Below, piece after piece: positions 1 through 8,915 of a stretch of DNA of 64,000 bases (the stretch's first letter is position 1; every line of letters begins with the position of its first letter). Made by a program: the position numbers and the translations under genes. Location of the stretch: positions 1 through 64,000 of the forward strand of contig NZ_NIXO01000009.1 of assembly GCF_002204795.1 (NCBI RefSeq), read 5' to 3'. Origin of the DNA: Pseudomonas sp. K2I15 (GTDB lineage Bacteria; Pseudomonadota; Gammaproteobacteria; Pseudomonadales; Pseudomonadaceae). Under the pieces are notes generated by a model that was given only the letters and a program-made list of their open reading frames with translations, did not search any database and was not told where the DNA came from.

Positions 1-72
1 CGCGAATGCGGTGTATCAGTTGATGCATTCGGTGACTGGTTCACCGCATTCGCGAGCAAGCCCGCTCCCACA
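1..72. repeat. REP doublet (REPIN), cut by the window edge
   Basis: The right-hand REP arm (TTCGCGAGCAAGCCCGCTCC, then CACA) is intact. The left arm survives only as CGCGAATGCGG at the window start. This is the same family as 3197-3286 and 20820-20909. It lies just downstream of cdhC. Confidence 0.85.
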
Positions 73-109
73 TTTGATTCGGTTCCGGCAGGGAGTCGTG
101 CGGTGCGCC

Positions 110-997
110 TTAGCCGCGCTTGGTCAGGCCCATCTTCACGCGGCCTTCGGCAGGGGTCATAACCCGTGCACCCAAGCGGCTGAGGATCTCGCTGGCGCGT
201 TCCACCAACTGGCCGTTGGTCGCCAGCACGCCCTTGTCCAGCCACAGGTTGTCTTCCAGGCCGACCCGCACGTTGCCGCCCAGCAGCACCGCTTGCGCCG
301 CCATCGGCATCTGCATGCGACCAATGCCGAAGCCGGCCCACACGGCGTCTGCCGGCAGGTTGTCGACCATGGCTTTCATGGTGGTGGTGTCGGCCGGCGC
401 GCCCCACGGGATGCCCAGGCACAGCTGGAACAGCGGGTTGTCGAGCAAGCCTTCCTTGATCATCTGCTTGGCGAACCACAGGTGACCGGTGTCGAAAATT
501 TCAAGCTCAGGCTTAACGCCCAGCTCTTGAATACGTTTGGCGCCAGCGCGCAGTTGCGCCGGGGTGGAGACATAAATGGTGTCGCCATCACCGAAGTTCA
601 GGGTGCCGCAATCGAGGGTGCAGATTTCCGGCAGCAGCTCTTCCACGTGGGCCAGGCGGGTCAGCGGGCCGACCAGGTCGGTGTTGGGGCCGAACTCCAT
701 GGGGTTTTCACCACCACCGATTTCCAGGTCGCCACCCATGCCGGCGGTGAGGTTGACGATGATGTCGACGTCCGCCTCGCGGATGCGCTCCATCACTTCG
801 CGGTACAGCGCCACGTCGCGGCTGAACTTGCCGGTTTCGGGGTCACGTACGTGGCAATGCACCACGGTGGCACCGGCTTTGGCAGCTTCCACCGCGGCGG
901 CGGCGATTTGTTTGGGGGTGACCGGCACGTGAGGGCTTCTGGCGGTCGTGTCGCCAGCACCGGTGAGTGCGCAGGTGATGATGACGTCGTGGTTCAT
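110..997 (-). CDS. cdhC: 3-dehydrocarnitine cleavage enzyme (BKACE family)
   Basis: A 295-residue protein of the beta-keto acid cleavage family (formerly 3-keto-5-aminohexanoate cleavage, DUF849), a metal-dependent TIM barrel. The signature HCHVRD is at residues 47-52, with H47 and H49 as the likely metal ligands. In the carnitine pathway this enzyme is known to react 3-dehydrocarnitine with acetyl-CoA to give betainyl-CoA and acetoacetate. An AGGAA ribosome site precedes the ATG. It lies 73 bp downstream of caiX on the same strand, as in P. aeruginosa. The next pathway genes (cdhA, cdhB) would lie beyond the window edge. The family assignment is firm; the exact substrate is inferred from caiX and cdhR next door. 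Confidence 0.88.
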   Translation of the reverse strand: MNHDVIITCALTGAGDTTARSPHVPVTPKQIAAAAVEAAKAGATVVHCHVRDPETGKFSRDVALYREVMERIREADVDIIVNLTAGMGGDLEIGGGENPMEFGPNTDLVGPLTRLAHVEELLPEICTLDCGTLNFGDGDTIYVSTPAQLRAGAKRIQELGVKPELEIFDTGHLWFAKQMIKEGLLDNPLFQLCLGIPWGAPADTTTMKAMVDNLPADAVWAGFGIGRMQMPMAAQAVLLGGNVRVGLEDNLWLDKGVLATNGQLVERASEILSRLGARVMTPAEGRVKMGLTKRG

Positions 998-1028
998 GAG
1001 GCAGGTTCCTTACAGGCGTGGTGATGCC

Positions 1029-1052
1029 GTTCGCAGCCAGGCGCGGCTGCGA
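1029..1052. terminator. Hairpin between caiX and cdhC
   Basis: Short inverted repeat (CGCAGCC paired with GGCTGCG) without a strong U tract, in the 73-bp gap between two co-directional genes. It could weaken read-through or protect the caiX message, since binding-protein genes are often expressed more than their partners. Inference only. Confidence 0.35.
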
Positions 1053-1070
1053 AACGGTTATTCAAAAAGG

Positions 1071-2015
1071 TTATTTGCTGGTCAATTGCAGGTTGGCGGC
1101 GGCCGGTTTGCCGTCGAAGGTGGTCACGCCTTCCAGCCAGCGCTGCTGGTCTTGCGGGTGGTCCTTGAGCCATTGCTTGGCCGATTCCAAAGCGTCCTTG
1201 TGATCCAGCAGCGGCTGCATCATTCGGCTCTCGTCGGCGGCGGTGAAGGTCAGGTTGCTGAGCAATTTGTGCACGTTGGGGCATTGCTCGGCGTAGGTCG
1301 GTGCGGTGACGGACCACACGGTGGCCATGCCTTCGTTCGGGCCCAGTGCATCATCGCTGCCGGTGAGGTAAGTCATCGCCACGTTGACGTTCATCGGGTG
1401 CGGCGCCCAGCCGAAGAACACCACGGCCTCTTTGCGGCGCACGGCGCGGTCCACGGCGGCGAGCATGCCGGCCTCGCTGGATTCCACCAGCTGGAACTTG
1501 CCCAGGCCAAACTGATTCTTGGCGATCATCGCCTTGATCTGGGTATTGGCGCCCGAGCCGGGCTCGATCCCATAGATCTTGCCGCCCAGTTCTTTTTCAA
1601 ACTTGGCGATATCGGCGAAAGTCTTCAGGCCTTTGTCGGCCAGGTAAGTCGGCACCGCCAATGTCGCGCGGGCGTCTTCCAGTGATGGCTTGTCGAGCAC
1701 CTTGACCTGTTTGGCGTCGACAAACGGGGTGATGGTCTGGGTCATCAGCGGGTTCCAGTAGCCCAGGAACATGTCCAGGCGCTGGTCGCGGATCCCGGCA
1801 AAGATGATTTGCTGGGACGCGCTGGTTTGTTTGGTCTTGTAGCCGAGGCCGTCGAGCAACACTTGGGTCATGGCGCTGGTGGCGATTACGTCGGTCCAGT
1901 TCACTACGCCCATGCGCACGTTCTGGCAAGAAGCCGCATCGGCGGCCATCACGTTGGTGCTCAAAATGGCGCTGGCGCTGAGTGCGAGCACGCAGCGGCT
2001 GATCAGTCGGTTCAT
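1071..2015 (-). CDS. caiX: Carnitine-binding periplasmic protein (ABC, OpuAC type)
   Basis: A 314-residue substrate-binding protein of the glycine betaine/carnitine/choline ABC class (OpuAC domain, about residues 30-300). The N-terminus is a signal peptide ending near VMA-ADA (residues 22-27). Tryptophans such as those in GVVNWTD, GYWNP and FFGWAP could form the aromatic cage that holds a trimethylammonium group. No permease or ATPase lies beside it; in P. aeruginosa, CaiX is known to deliver to a shared core transporter encoded elsewhere. It is transcribed away from cdhR. The carnitine preference is inferred from the neighbours. Confidence 0.88.
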   Translation of the reverse strand: MNRLISRCVLALSASAILSTNVMAADAASCQNVRMGVVNWTDVIATSAMTQVLLDGLGYKTKQTSASQQIIFAGIRDQRLDMFLGYWNPLMTQTITPFVDAKQVKVLDKPSLEDARATLAVPTYLADKGLKTFADIAKFEKELGGKIYGIEPGSGANTQIKAMIAKNQFGLGKFQLVESSEAGMLAAVDRAVRRKEAVVFFGWAPHPMNVNVAMTYLTGSDDALGPNEGMATVWSVTAPTYAEQCPNVHKLLSNLTFTAADESRMMQPLLDHKDALESAKQWLKDHPQDQQRWLEGVTTFDGKPAAANLQLTSK

Positions 2016-2053
2016 GGTGGTTCCCTCGGCAGGTTGTTATTGTGGGTTTCGGC

Positions 2054-2079
2054 GTCTTTGTGCACCGTGTGGCCGTCTT
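2054..2079. promoter_or_regulatory. 21-bp direct repeat, candidate CdhR operator
   Basis: GTCTT occurs at 2054-2058 and again at 2075-2079, within similar contexts (GGCGTCTTTG and GGCCGTCTTG). The 21-bp spacing is two helical turns, typical of AraC-family direct-repeat sites. It lies about 40-65 bp upstream of the caiX start, in the divergent caiX/cdhR gap. Confidence 0.4.
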
Positions 2080-2221
2080 GCAGGTTTAAGCTACGCAGCT
2101 TGAGAGCGAACAAAACGCACGGCGGCGACCCGCTTTTGCACTGCAGCGACCTGCCCCCTTGAATGACCGATTGAACTGGCGTATCACAGTGACCACGCTG
2201 TCTGTCCTACGAGAGCGCTCC

Positions 2222-3166
2222 ATGTCCCAGGATTTCTACTTTCTGCTGATGCCGGGTTTCTCCGCCATCGGCTTTATCTCTGCAATCGAACCGCTGCGCG
2301 TCGCCAATCGCTTTCGTGGCGAACTGTATCGCTGGCACGTATTGAGTGCCGACGGCGGCGCGGTGCTGGCGAGCAATGGCATGTCGGTCAATGCTGACGC
2401 GGCGCTGGAGCCCTTGAAGAAGGGCGCGACCCTATTGGTGGTGGCCGGCTTCGAACCGCTGAAGTTCGCCACACCTGCGCTGGAACACTGGCTGCGCCGC
2501 CTCGATCACGACGGCGTGACCCTGGGCGCCATCGACACCGGCGCCTGCGTGCTCGCCGAAGCGGGCCTGCTCGATGGCCACCGCCTGACTCTGCACTGGG
2601 AAGCCATCGACGCCTTCAAGGAGTCTTATCCACAGCTGACGGTGACCCAGGAACTGTTCGAGATCGACCGCCGGCGCATCACCTCGGCGGGCGGCACCGC
2701 TTCCATCGACCTGATGCTCGACCTGATCGGCCAGGCTCACGGGCCGGAGTTGGCGATCCAGGTGTCCGAGCAATTTGTGCTCGGCCGCATCCGCCCGCGC
2801 AAAGACCACCAACGCATGCAGATCGCCACGCGCTACGGCATCAACAACAAAAAGTTGGTGCAGGTGATCGGCGAGATGGAGCAGCACACCGAACCGCCGC
2901 TGAGCACCCTGGCGCTGGCGGAAGCGATCAAGGTCACGCGGCGGCAGTTGGAGCGGTTGTTTCGGCTGCACCTGAACGACACACCGAGTAATTTCTACCT
3001 GGGCTTGCGCCTGGAGAAAGCCCGGCAGCTGTTGCGCCAGACCGACAGGAGCGTGCTGGAAGTGAGCATCGCCTGCGGGTTTGAGTCGCCGTCGTATTTC
3101 ACCCGCAGTTACCGGGCGAGGTTTGCCAAGTGCCCGAGGGAGGATCGGCGACGGGAAGCGGTGTGA
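2222..3166 (+). CDS. cdhR: AraC-family activator of carnitine catabolism
   Basis: A 314-residue regulator with an N-terminal DJ-1/PfpI-like (class I glutamine amidotransferase fold) domain at about residues 5-175 and a C-terminal AraC helix-turn-helix pair at about 220-310. This is the GbdR/ArgR/CdhR architecture of Pseudomonas. The start chosen is the ATG of MSQDFYFLLMPGFS; the frame stays open upstream only to a TTG at 2159, which lacks a ribosome site. It is divergent from caiX, the arrangement in P. aeruginosa where CdhR activates caiX-cdh in response to carnitine. Naming it CdhR rather than another paralogue depends on that synteny. Confidence 0.85.
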   Translation: MSQDFYFLLMPGFSAIGFISAIEPLRVANRFRGELYRWHVLSADGGAVLASNGMSVNADAALEPLKKGATLLVVAGFEPLKFATPALEHWLRRLDHDGVTLGAIDTGACVLAEAGLLDGHRLTLHWEAIDAFKESYPQLTVTQELFEIDRRRITSAGGTASIDLMLDLIGQAHGPELAIQVSEQFVLGRIRPRKDHQRMQIATRYGINNKKLVQVIGEMEQHTEPPLSTLALAEAIKVTRRQLERLFRLHLNDTPSNFYLGLRLEKARQLLRQTDRSVLEVSIACGFESPSYFTRSYRARFAKCPREDRRREAV

Positions 3167-3196
3167 GCACCGCTCTCGAGAACAACGCAGATCAAA

Positions 3197-3286
3197 TGTG
3201 GGAGCGGGCTTGCTCGCGAAAGCGGTGGATCAGCCACCGAATGCATCAACGGATACACCGCATTCGCGAGCAAGCCCGCTCCCACA
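3197..3286. repeat. REP doublet (REPIN)
   Basis: Two head-to-head REPs, TGTGGGAGCGGGCTTGCTCG and its inverted copy, enclose a short spacer. It lies between the convergent ends of cdhR and the DUF3010 gene. Confidence 0.9.
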
Positions 3287-3304
3287 GTGGATGTGTGGTG
3301 TGGC

Positions 3305-3721
3305 TTATTTCTTCAGCAGCGCCGAGCACGCGGCCTTGAAGGCCTCATGCTGATATTTGTTCAGCGTCGCGGGCACATCAAAATTGTGTTTTTTGTTCTG
3401 CGCATTGATGGTCTGCGGCGACAGCAGCGTCACCTCAACACCGTCCAGCAGCTGAAACACCCCTTCAATCTTGAACGTGGTCGGGCCACCGGCGAATTCG
3501 CCTTTCTTGCTGCGCTTCTTGATGGCGATGCGGGTGATCGCGTTGTCCCGCACAAACGCACTCACTTGAGCGGCGAAGGCCTTGACGTTGGCCGCCTCAT
3601 CGTCGTCTTCCAGGGCAATTTTCTTGGTGGCCAGGGCAACGTGGCTCAACGCCTGGCCGTCCAGTGAGGCGACGGCGATGATGGCTTCGCTGCCTTTGAT
3701 TTCGATGCCGCAGATAGTCAT
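3305..3721 (-). CDS. DUF3010 family protein
   Basis: A 138-residue cytoplasmic protein beginning MTICGIEIKGSEAI and recognised as DUF3010. The open frame extends upstream to position 3805, but the ATG at 3721 has a good AAGG ribosome site and gives the usual family length. No signal peptide or membrane segment is visible. The C-terminal half is rich in Lys and Asn. The function of the family is unknown. Its end faces cdhR across a REP, and it is probably transcribed alone. Confidence 0.8.
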   Translation of the reverse strand: MTICGIEIKGSEAIIAVASLDGQALSHVALATKKIALEDDDEAANVKAFAAQVSAFVRDNAITRIAIKKRSKKGEFAGGPTTFKIEGVFQLLDGVEVTLLSPQTINAQNKKHNFDVPATLNKYQHEAFKAACSALLKK

Positions 3722-3759
3722 GGGGTCGCCTTGGAAAAGTGGAGAAGGCGCGAATGGTA

Positions 3760-4917
3760 TCAGGCCCGACCCGGTTCGCGCGTTCTGGCCATCAGGCTCA
3801 GGCACGCTGCCGCCAGGGCCAGCGCCGTCACCAGCGCACCCACCAGCGGGGTGATTTCCAGGCTGCCCTTGGCGATCACCACGCCGCCCAGCGCCGCGCC
3901 CAAGGCGACGCCCAGGTGCATGGCCGAGGTATTGATCCCCACATTGGCTTCACCGGATTCGGGCGCAGTGTGCAGCAAGTAGTTCTGCACCACCGGCGAG
4001 ATGGTCCAGCTCAACGCCATCCACAACGCGTACAGCGCCAGGAAACTCGCCAGCGAACCGATGGCCCATGGCAGCAACGCCATGACCAGGGTGAACAGCG
4101 CCGGGATCAACACCAGCGCACGCTTGAACCCCAGCCGGTCCGACAGCCAGCCGCCGCAAAAACCACCGCTGATGGCCGCGATGCCGAAGAACACATAGAG
4201 ATAACTCAAGGAAACGCCGTGGATACCCATGGTCTGTTGCACGTAGGGCGCCAGGTAAGCGAACAGCACAAAATGCCCGGTCAACAGCAAGACCGACACC
4301 AGTTGCGCCAACAGCAGCCTGGGAATCACCAACTGCCGGCAGTAATCACGCAACGAGGTGGGCGGGCGGCTGGCGAATGTCGGCAGGCTCAGGCGCAATA
4401 GCGCGGCGATCACCACCGCCAGCAGCGCCAGCAGCAGAAACGGCGCACGCCAGCTCAGGGACTCGCTCACGGCGATGCCCAGCGGAATCCCCAGCACCAG
4501 CGAGCCGCTGATGCCCATGAACACAATGCCGATCGCCCGCCCCCGCAGGCGTGCGTCCACCAGCGAAGCCGAGAGGGTCGACGCCAGCACCACCACCAGC
4601 GCACAACTGGCCGCGCTGATGATGCGACAGACCAGCAGCATCCAATAATTCACCGCCAGCCCGGAGCCCAGGTTGCCCACCGCAAAGGTCAGCAACGCGG
4701 CAATCAGCAGGGAGCGCCGTTCAATCCGCGACGTCAGCGACAGCAACGGCGCGGCGCACAGGGCAAAGGTCAGGGAAAACACCGCCGTCAGCTGCCCGGC
4801 CGCACTCAGGGTGACGCCCAGTTCCCGGGACAGCAGCGGCAGAATCCCGCCCACCAGGTTTTCATCGATACCGGCGACGAAGGCGGCGAGGGCGAGGAGG
4901 TAGATGCGTGGGTTCAT
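3760..4917 (-). CDS. MFS transporter (DHA1, drug/sugar efflux type)
   Basis: About 385 residues with 12 hydrophobic segments and the MFS loop signatures, for example GRAIGI after TM4 and GGWLSDRLGFKRA between TM6 and TM7. Closest in style to AraJ/YdhP-type DHA1 exporters. The start is placed at MNPRIYLLALAAF; the open frame reaches 4983, but that would add a polar extension before TM1. The ribosome site at 4917 is weak, so the start is uncertain. The substrate cannot be read from the sequence. Nothing links it to the carnitine genes. Confidence 0.8.
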   Translation of the reverse strand: MNPRIYLLALAAFVAGIDENLVGGILPLLSRELGVTLSAAGQLTAVFSLTFALCAAPLLSLTSRIERRSLLIAALLTFAVGNLGSGLAVNYWMLLVCRIISAASCALVVVLASTLSASLVDARLRGRAIGIVFMGISGSLVLGIPLGIAVSESLSWRAPFLLLALLAVVIAALLRLSLPTFASRPPTSLRDYCRQLVIPRLLLAQLVSVLLLTGHFVLFAYLAPYVQQTMGIHGVSLSYLYVFFGIAAISGGFCGGWLSDRLGFKRALVLIPALFTLVMALLPWAIGSLASFLALYALWMALSWTISPVVQNYLLHTAPESGEANVGINTSAMHLGVALGAALGGVVIAKGSLEITPLVGALVTALALAAACLSLMARTREPGRA

Positions 4918-5038
4918 GGGGCGGCATTGGTAGAAATGGGCGCTGATCATGGCGGGCATGGTGATTGACTGGCAAGTCAACAAAATTGCTCGGGGCCGGA
5001 CCGGAAGGGAAAGATGCAGAGAAATAATTAATGATAAG

Positions 5039-5097
5039 GGATAAAATCTTGTCCGTTATTCTAATTATTTCGTGATTATGGATAATCTGTTATCCAT
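5039..5097. promoter_or_regulatory. Paired palindromes upstream of hipBA, probable autoregulatory operators
   Basis: A perfect palindrome ATGGATAA-TCTG-TTATCCAT lies at 5078-5097. A second, imperfect copy, GGATAA-AATC-TTGTCC, lies at 5039-5054, with the two centres 41 bp apart. Both sit in a strikingly AT-rich leader 60-120 bp before hipB. HipB proteins are known to repress their own operon through multiple palindromes containing TATCC/GGATA. Confidence 0.55.
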
Positions 5098-5156
5098 TAT
5101 AGTTTTATTATTTTTATCGTTGCTACACTTGCTCACACTCCACCGGAAGTCGAACC

Positions 5157-5453
5157 ATGGCCCTTACTCATATCCTCTACGCCCCTGGTGAGATCGCCCT
5201 GCAGATCGCCGGCAACGCCAAAGCGCTTCGGTTGAGTAAAAACCTTTCTCGACGGGCACTGGCGACCAAATCCGGGGTGCCCGAGTCCACGATCAAGCGT
5301 TTCGAGACAACCGGTAAGGTTTCCCTGGATGCGCTGTTATTGATTGCGATGAGCCTGGGCGTCGGCGAGCAACTGGCGCAGTTGTTCAGCGCGCCAGCAC
5401 CGGCCAGCCTTCAAGAACTGAAAAATCACACCAGGCTTCGAGGTCGTCAATGA
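5157..5453 (+). CDS. hipB: HipB-type antitoxin, XRE helix-turn-helix
   Basis: A 98-residue protein with a Cro/C1-type HTH at about residues 18-72 (RRALATKSGVPESTIKRFE is the HTH core). It overlaps the next gene by 4 bp (ATGA), as is typical for hipBA. It likely neutralises HipA by binding it and represses the operon through the palindromes upstream. A GGAAG ribosome site precedes the ATG. The gene lies between metabolic genes, is preceded by AT-rich DNA, and is probably an acquired module. Confidence 0.85.
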   Translation: MALTHILYAPGEIALQIAGNAKALRLSKNLSRRALATKSGVPESTIKRFETTGKVSLDALLLIAMSLGVGEQLAQLFSAPAPASLQELKNHTRLRGRQ

Positions 5454-6688
5454 AACCGGTCACTGCGCTCCACGTCATGTTGCAAGGTTCCCGGGTGGGT
5501 GAGTTGGTCGATATCCCCCGTAAAGGCCTGTATTTCTCCTATGACCCGAGCTGGCTGTTGAAGGGGTTCAATTTGGCGCCCCTGCACATGGAGTTTTCAT
5601 CAAGGCCCCAGTTGGCTGCGGACACCACGCTGTTCAATGGGCTGCATGGTGCTTTCAGCGACTCCCTGCCCGATGGTTGGGGGTTGCTGCTGATGGATCG
5701 TTTCTTTCGCCGCTCAATGGCGATTGAGCGGCATGCGTTGGGACCTTTGGACCGATTGGCCTACATGGGCGACCGGAGCATGGGAGCATTGGAATACGTG
5801 CCTATGTTCGAAAAGGATCCCGATCAGACGGCCCTGGATCTGGCCTCTCTCTACCAGGCCTCCCAGGACGTTCTGTCGGGTGAGACCTGTGAAGTGATTG
5901 AATCATTGCGTTTCGCCGGTGGTTCCCCCGGCGGTGCCCGTCCCAAGGCGGTCATCGGGCTGTCGCCTGACAAGTCCCGGGCCATTTCTTCATTTGGTGA
6001 GATGCCGGATGGATACGAACACTGGCTGATCAAATTCCGCAGCCAGGACGAGCATCGCGACAGCGGCGCGATCGAGCAGGTTTACGCAATCACGGCTCGC
6101 AGTGCCGGCGTCGAAATTTCCGCCTCGGACGTGTTAGAGGTCCCGACACCGACAGGCATTGAGCGTTTCTTTGTCACTCGCCGTTTTGACCGTGACAGCG
6201 CCACCCGGCGGCATATGCTGACAGCCGCTGCGATTCTGTACGCAGACTTCCGCATGCCTAGCCTGGATTACGGCGACCTGTTGCGCCTCTCATTCGCGAT
6301 TACCCAGGATGCCAGCCAGGTACAGAAAATGGCGCGGCTGATGGTGTTCAACGCGCTTGCCCACAACCGGGACGATCACGCCAAAAACTTCTCGTTCTTT
6401 GGCGCAGCCAATGGCTGGCAGATGGCGCCGGCGTACGACCTGACATTTTCCAGCACCAGTGGTCGCGGCAACGAGCACACCACAGCGTTTGCAGGCGCCG
6501 GCCACCCGACACGCAAGGTGATCATCGAAGTCTGCAAGCCATTCAGCTTTCTGGAGCCTGAGCTTTACATCGAGCAGACCCTGGACGCGTTATCGCAATG
6601 GAATCAGCACTGTGCCGACTTCGAGGTCGATAAGGTCCAGCGGGAAAAAGTGCTGCTGACGCTTAACTCGGTATGGAAAGACTTCTAA
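5450..6688 (+). CDS. hipA: HipA-type serine/threonine kinase toxin
   Basis: A 412-residue HipA family kinase: N-terminal Couple_hipA subdomain (about 1-110), then the HipA_C kinase fold. Visible motifs are the Gly/Ser-rich loop GGSPGGARPK (about 160-170), where the regulatory autophosphorylated Ser of E. coli HipA lies; the catalytic block HNRDDHAKNFSF (about 305-316); and PAYDL (about 325), the metal-binding DFG equivalent. In E. coli, HipA phosphorylates glutamyl-tRNA synthetase and causes growth arrest; the target here is unknown. All catalytic residues appear present, so it should be active. Confidence 0.87.
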   Translation: MKPVTALHVMLQGSRVGELVDIPRKGLYFSYDPSWLLKGFNLAPLHMEFSSRPQLAADTTLFNGLHGAFSDSLPDGWGLLLMDRFFRRSMAIERHALGPLDRLAYMGDRSMGALEYVPMFEKDPDQTALDLASLYQASQDVLSGETCEVIESLRFAGGSPGGARPKAVIGLSPDKSRAISSFGEMPDGYEHWLIKFRSQDEHRDSGAIEQVYAITARSAGVEISASDVLEVPTPTGIERFFVTRRFDRDSATRRHMLTAAAILYADFRMPSLDYGDLLRLSFAITQDASQVQKMARLMVFNALAHNRDDHAKNFSFFGAANGWQMAPAYDLTFSSTSGRGNEHTTAFAGAGHPTRKVIIEVCKPFSFLEPELYIEQTLDALSQWNQHCADFEVDKVQREKVLLTLNSVWKDF

Positions 6689-6691
6689 CGC

Positions 6692-7093
6692 TTATTCCTG
6701 CCCAATCGACTCCAAAAACTCCGACCGTTCATCGCTCATCCGCGCCAAACAGTCATTCTGCTCAATCGCATACGCCTTGCTTCCCGCCACCGCCGGGAAG
6801 GTATCCACGGCGCAATCCGCGTCGCGCAGTTTTTCCCACTTCTGCTGGGCATCCTTCAGACGAGCGGTAATGTCCGCCAGCTGCGTCTTGTTGCTGCCAT
6901 AGGTCGAACCCATGCGTTCCAGCAGCCCCTGGTAGTTATCCTTGAGCAGTTGCTCGGCGGTGGTTTTGTTGTAGGTGGCGCATTCCAGGGTTTGCTTGTC
7001 GTTCTCGATGCCATCGCAGGGCGTGTTGTCGGTGTCTTCAGCCGCGTGCACGCCGGTTGCGATGAGTGCCAAAGCCAGGAAAATCGATTTCAT
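6692..7093 (-). CDS. LprI-like (DUF1311) secreted protein
   Basis: A 133-residue protein with a signal peptide (MKSIFLALALIATGVHAAED, cleavage near A18). The mature part has four Cys and the pattern of the lysozyme-inhibitor LprI/DUF1311 family. Probably periplasmic. LprI of Mycobacterium binds lysozyme; that activity is not established for this protein. It converges with hipA, leaving only 3 bp between the stop codons. Confidence 0.78.
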   Translation of the reverse strand: MKSIFLALALIATGVHAAEDTDNTPCDGIENDKQTLECATYNKTTAEQLLKDNYQGLLERMGSTYGSNKTQLADITARLKDAQQKWEKLRDADCAVDTFPAVAGSKAYAIEQNDCLARMSDERSEFLESIGQE

Positions 7094-7312
7094 TGCGCCG
7101 TCTCATATCAGTTGATGAGCAAATTCTGGCTCAAGCGTAAGACAAAGAACAGACACCCGTCAGAGATGTCATGTTGGCCTTTGTCGCGGATTGACGCTTT
7201 CGGCAATTCCCTTGTCGTTTTTGCACCCGGCTCCTTCTGCCCCGGGGCATATGCTGGCCCCAAAGCGCCGGCAGACGATTCGGCGCATGAATTGCCAATA
7301 AGGGGACGCCTG

Positions 7313-8290
<978 letters not shown>

Positions 8291-8369
8291 GCCACTGCAT
8301 CCTCTGAATCCTTTCCCGCTGCCGTCCGCGCAGCGGGCAATAAACCGAATTGTTTGGAGTTAAGTTTCC

Positions 8370-8900
8370 ATGGCCAAGATCGCCCCTCAATTGCCTATCG
8401 AAGTCGACAGCGAAACCGGTGTCTGGACCTCTGACGCCCTGCCGATGCTGTACGTACCGCGCCATTTCTTCGTCAACAACCACATGGGCATCGAAGAGGT
8501 TTTGGGTGCCGACGCCTACGCCGAAATCCTCTACAAGGCCGGCTACAAATCTGCCTGGCACTGGTGTGAAAAAGAAGCGGAATGCCACGGCCTGGAAGGC
8601 GTCGCGGTGTTCGAACACTACATGAAGCGCCTGTCGCAACGCGGCTGGGGCCTGTTCAAGATCCAGGACATCGACCTCGACAAAGGCACCGCCAGCGTCA
8701 AGCTCGAACACTCGGCGTTCGTGTATGTATACGGCAAGGTCGGGCGCAAGGTCGACTACATGTTCACTGGCTGGTTTGCCGGTGCGATGGACCAGATCCT
8801 CGAAGCCCGCGGCAGCAAGATCCGCACCGTTGCGCAGCAGGTCTATGGCGGCTCCGAAGAGGGCCACGACGACGGCCTGTTCACCGTCCAGCCGTTGTAA
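8370..8900 (+). CDS. DUF5943 protein of the dgc operon
   Basis: A 176-residue soluble protein equivalent to PA5397. The middle (KSAWHWCEKEAECHGLEGV, then WGLFKIQDIDL) resembles the V4R/4-vinyl-reductase-like small-molecule binding fold, with a Cys pair (C67 and C73) that could bind metal; this is a weak impression. It lies between the dipeptidase-like gene and dgcA with short gaps, so it is surely part of the same transcript. No function is established. Confidence 0.82.
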   Translation: MAKIAPQLPIEVDSETGVWTSDALPMLYVPRHFFVNNHMGIEEVLGADAYAEILYKAGYKSAWHWCEKEAECHGLEGVAVFEHYMKRLSQRGWGLFKIQDIDLDKGTASVKLEHSAFVYVYGKVGRKVDYMFTGWFAGAMDQILEARGSKIRTVAQQVYGGSEEGHDDGLFTVQPL

Positions 8901-8915
8901 GTCGAGGACCCTGCC

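Noticed and set aside
3197..3286. CRISPR array from recurring REP sequences
   Set aside because: Repeats are inverted pairs scattered across the window, not regularly spaced direct repeats, and no cas genes are present.
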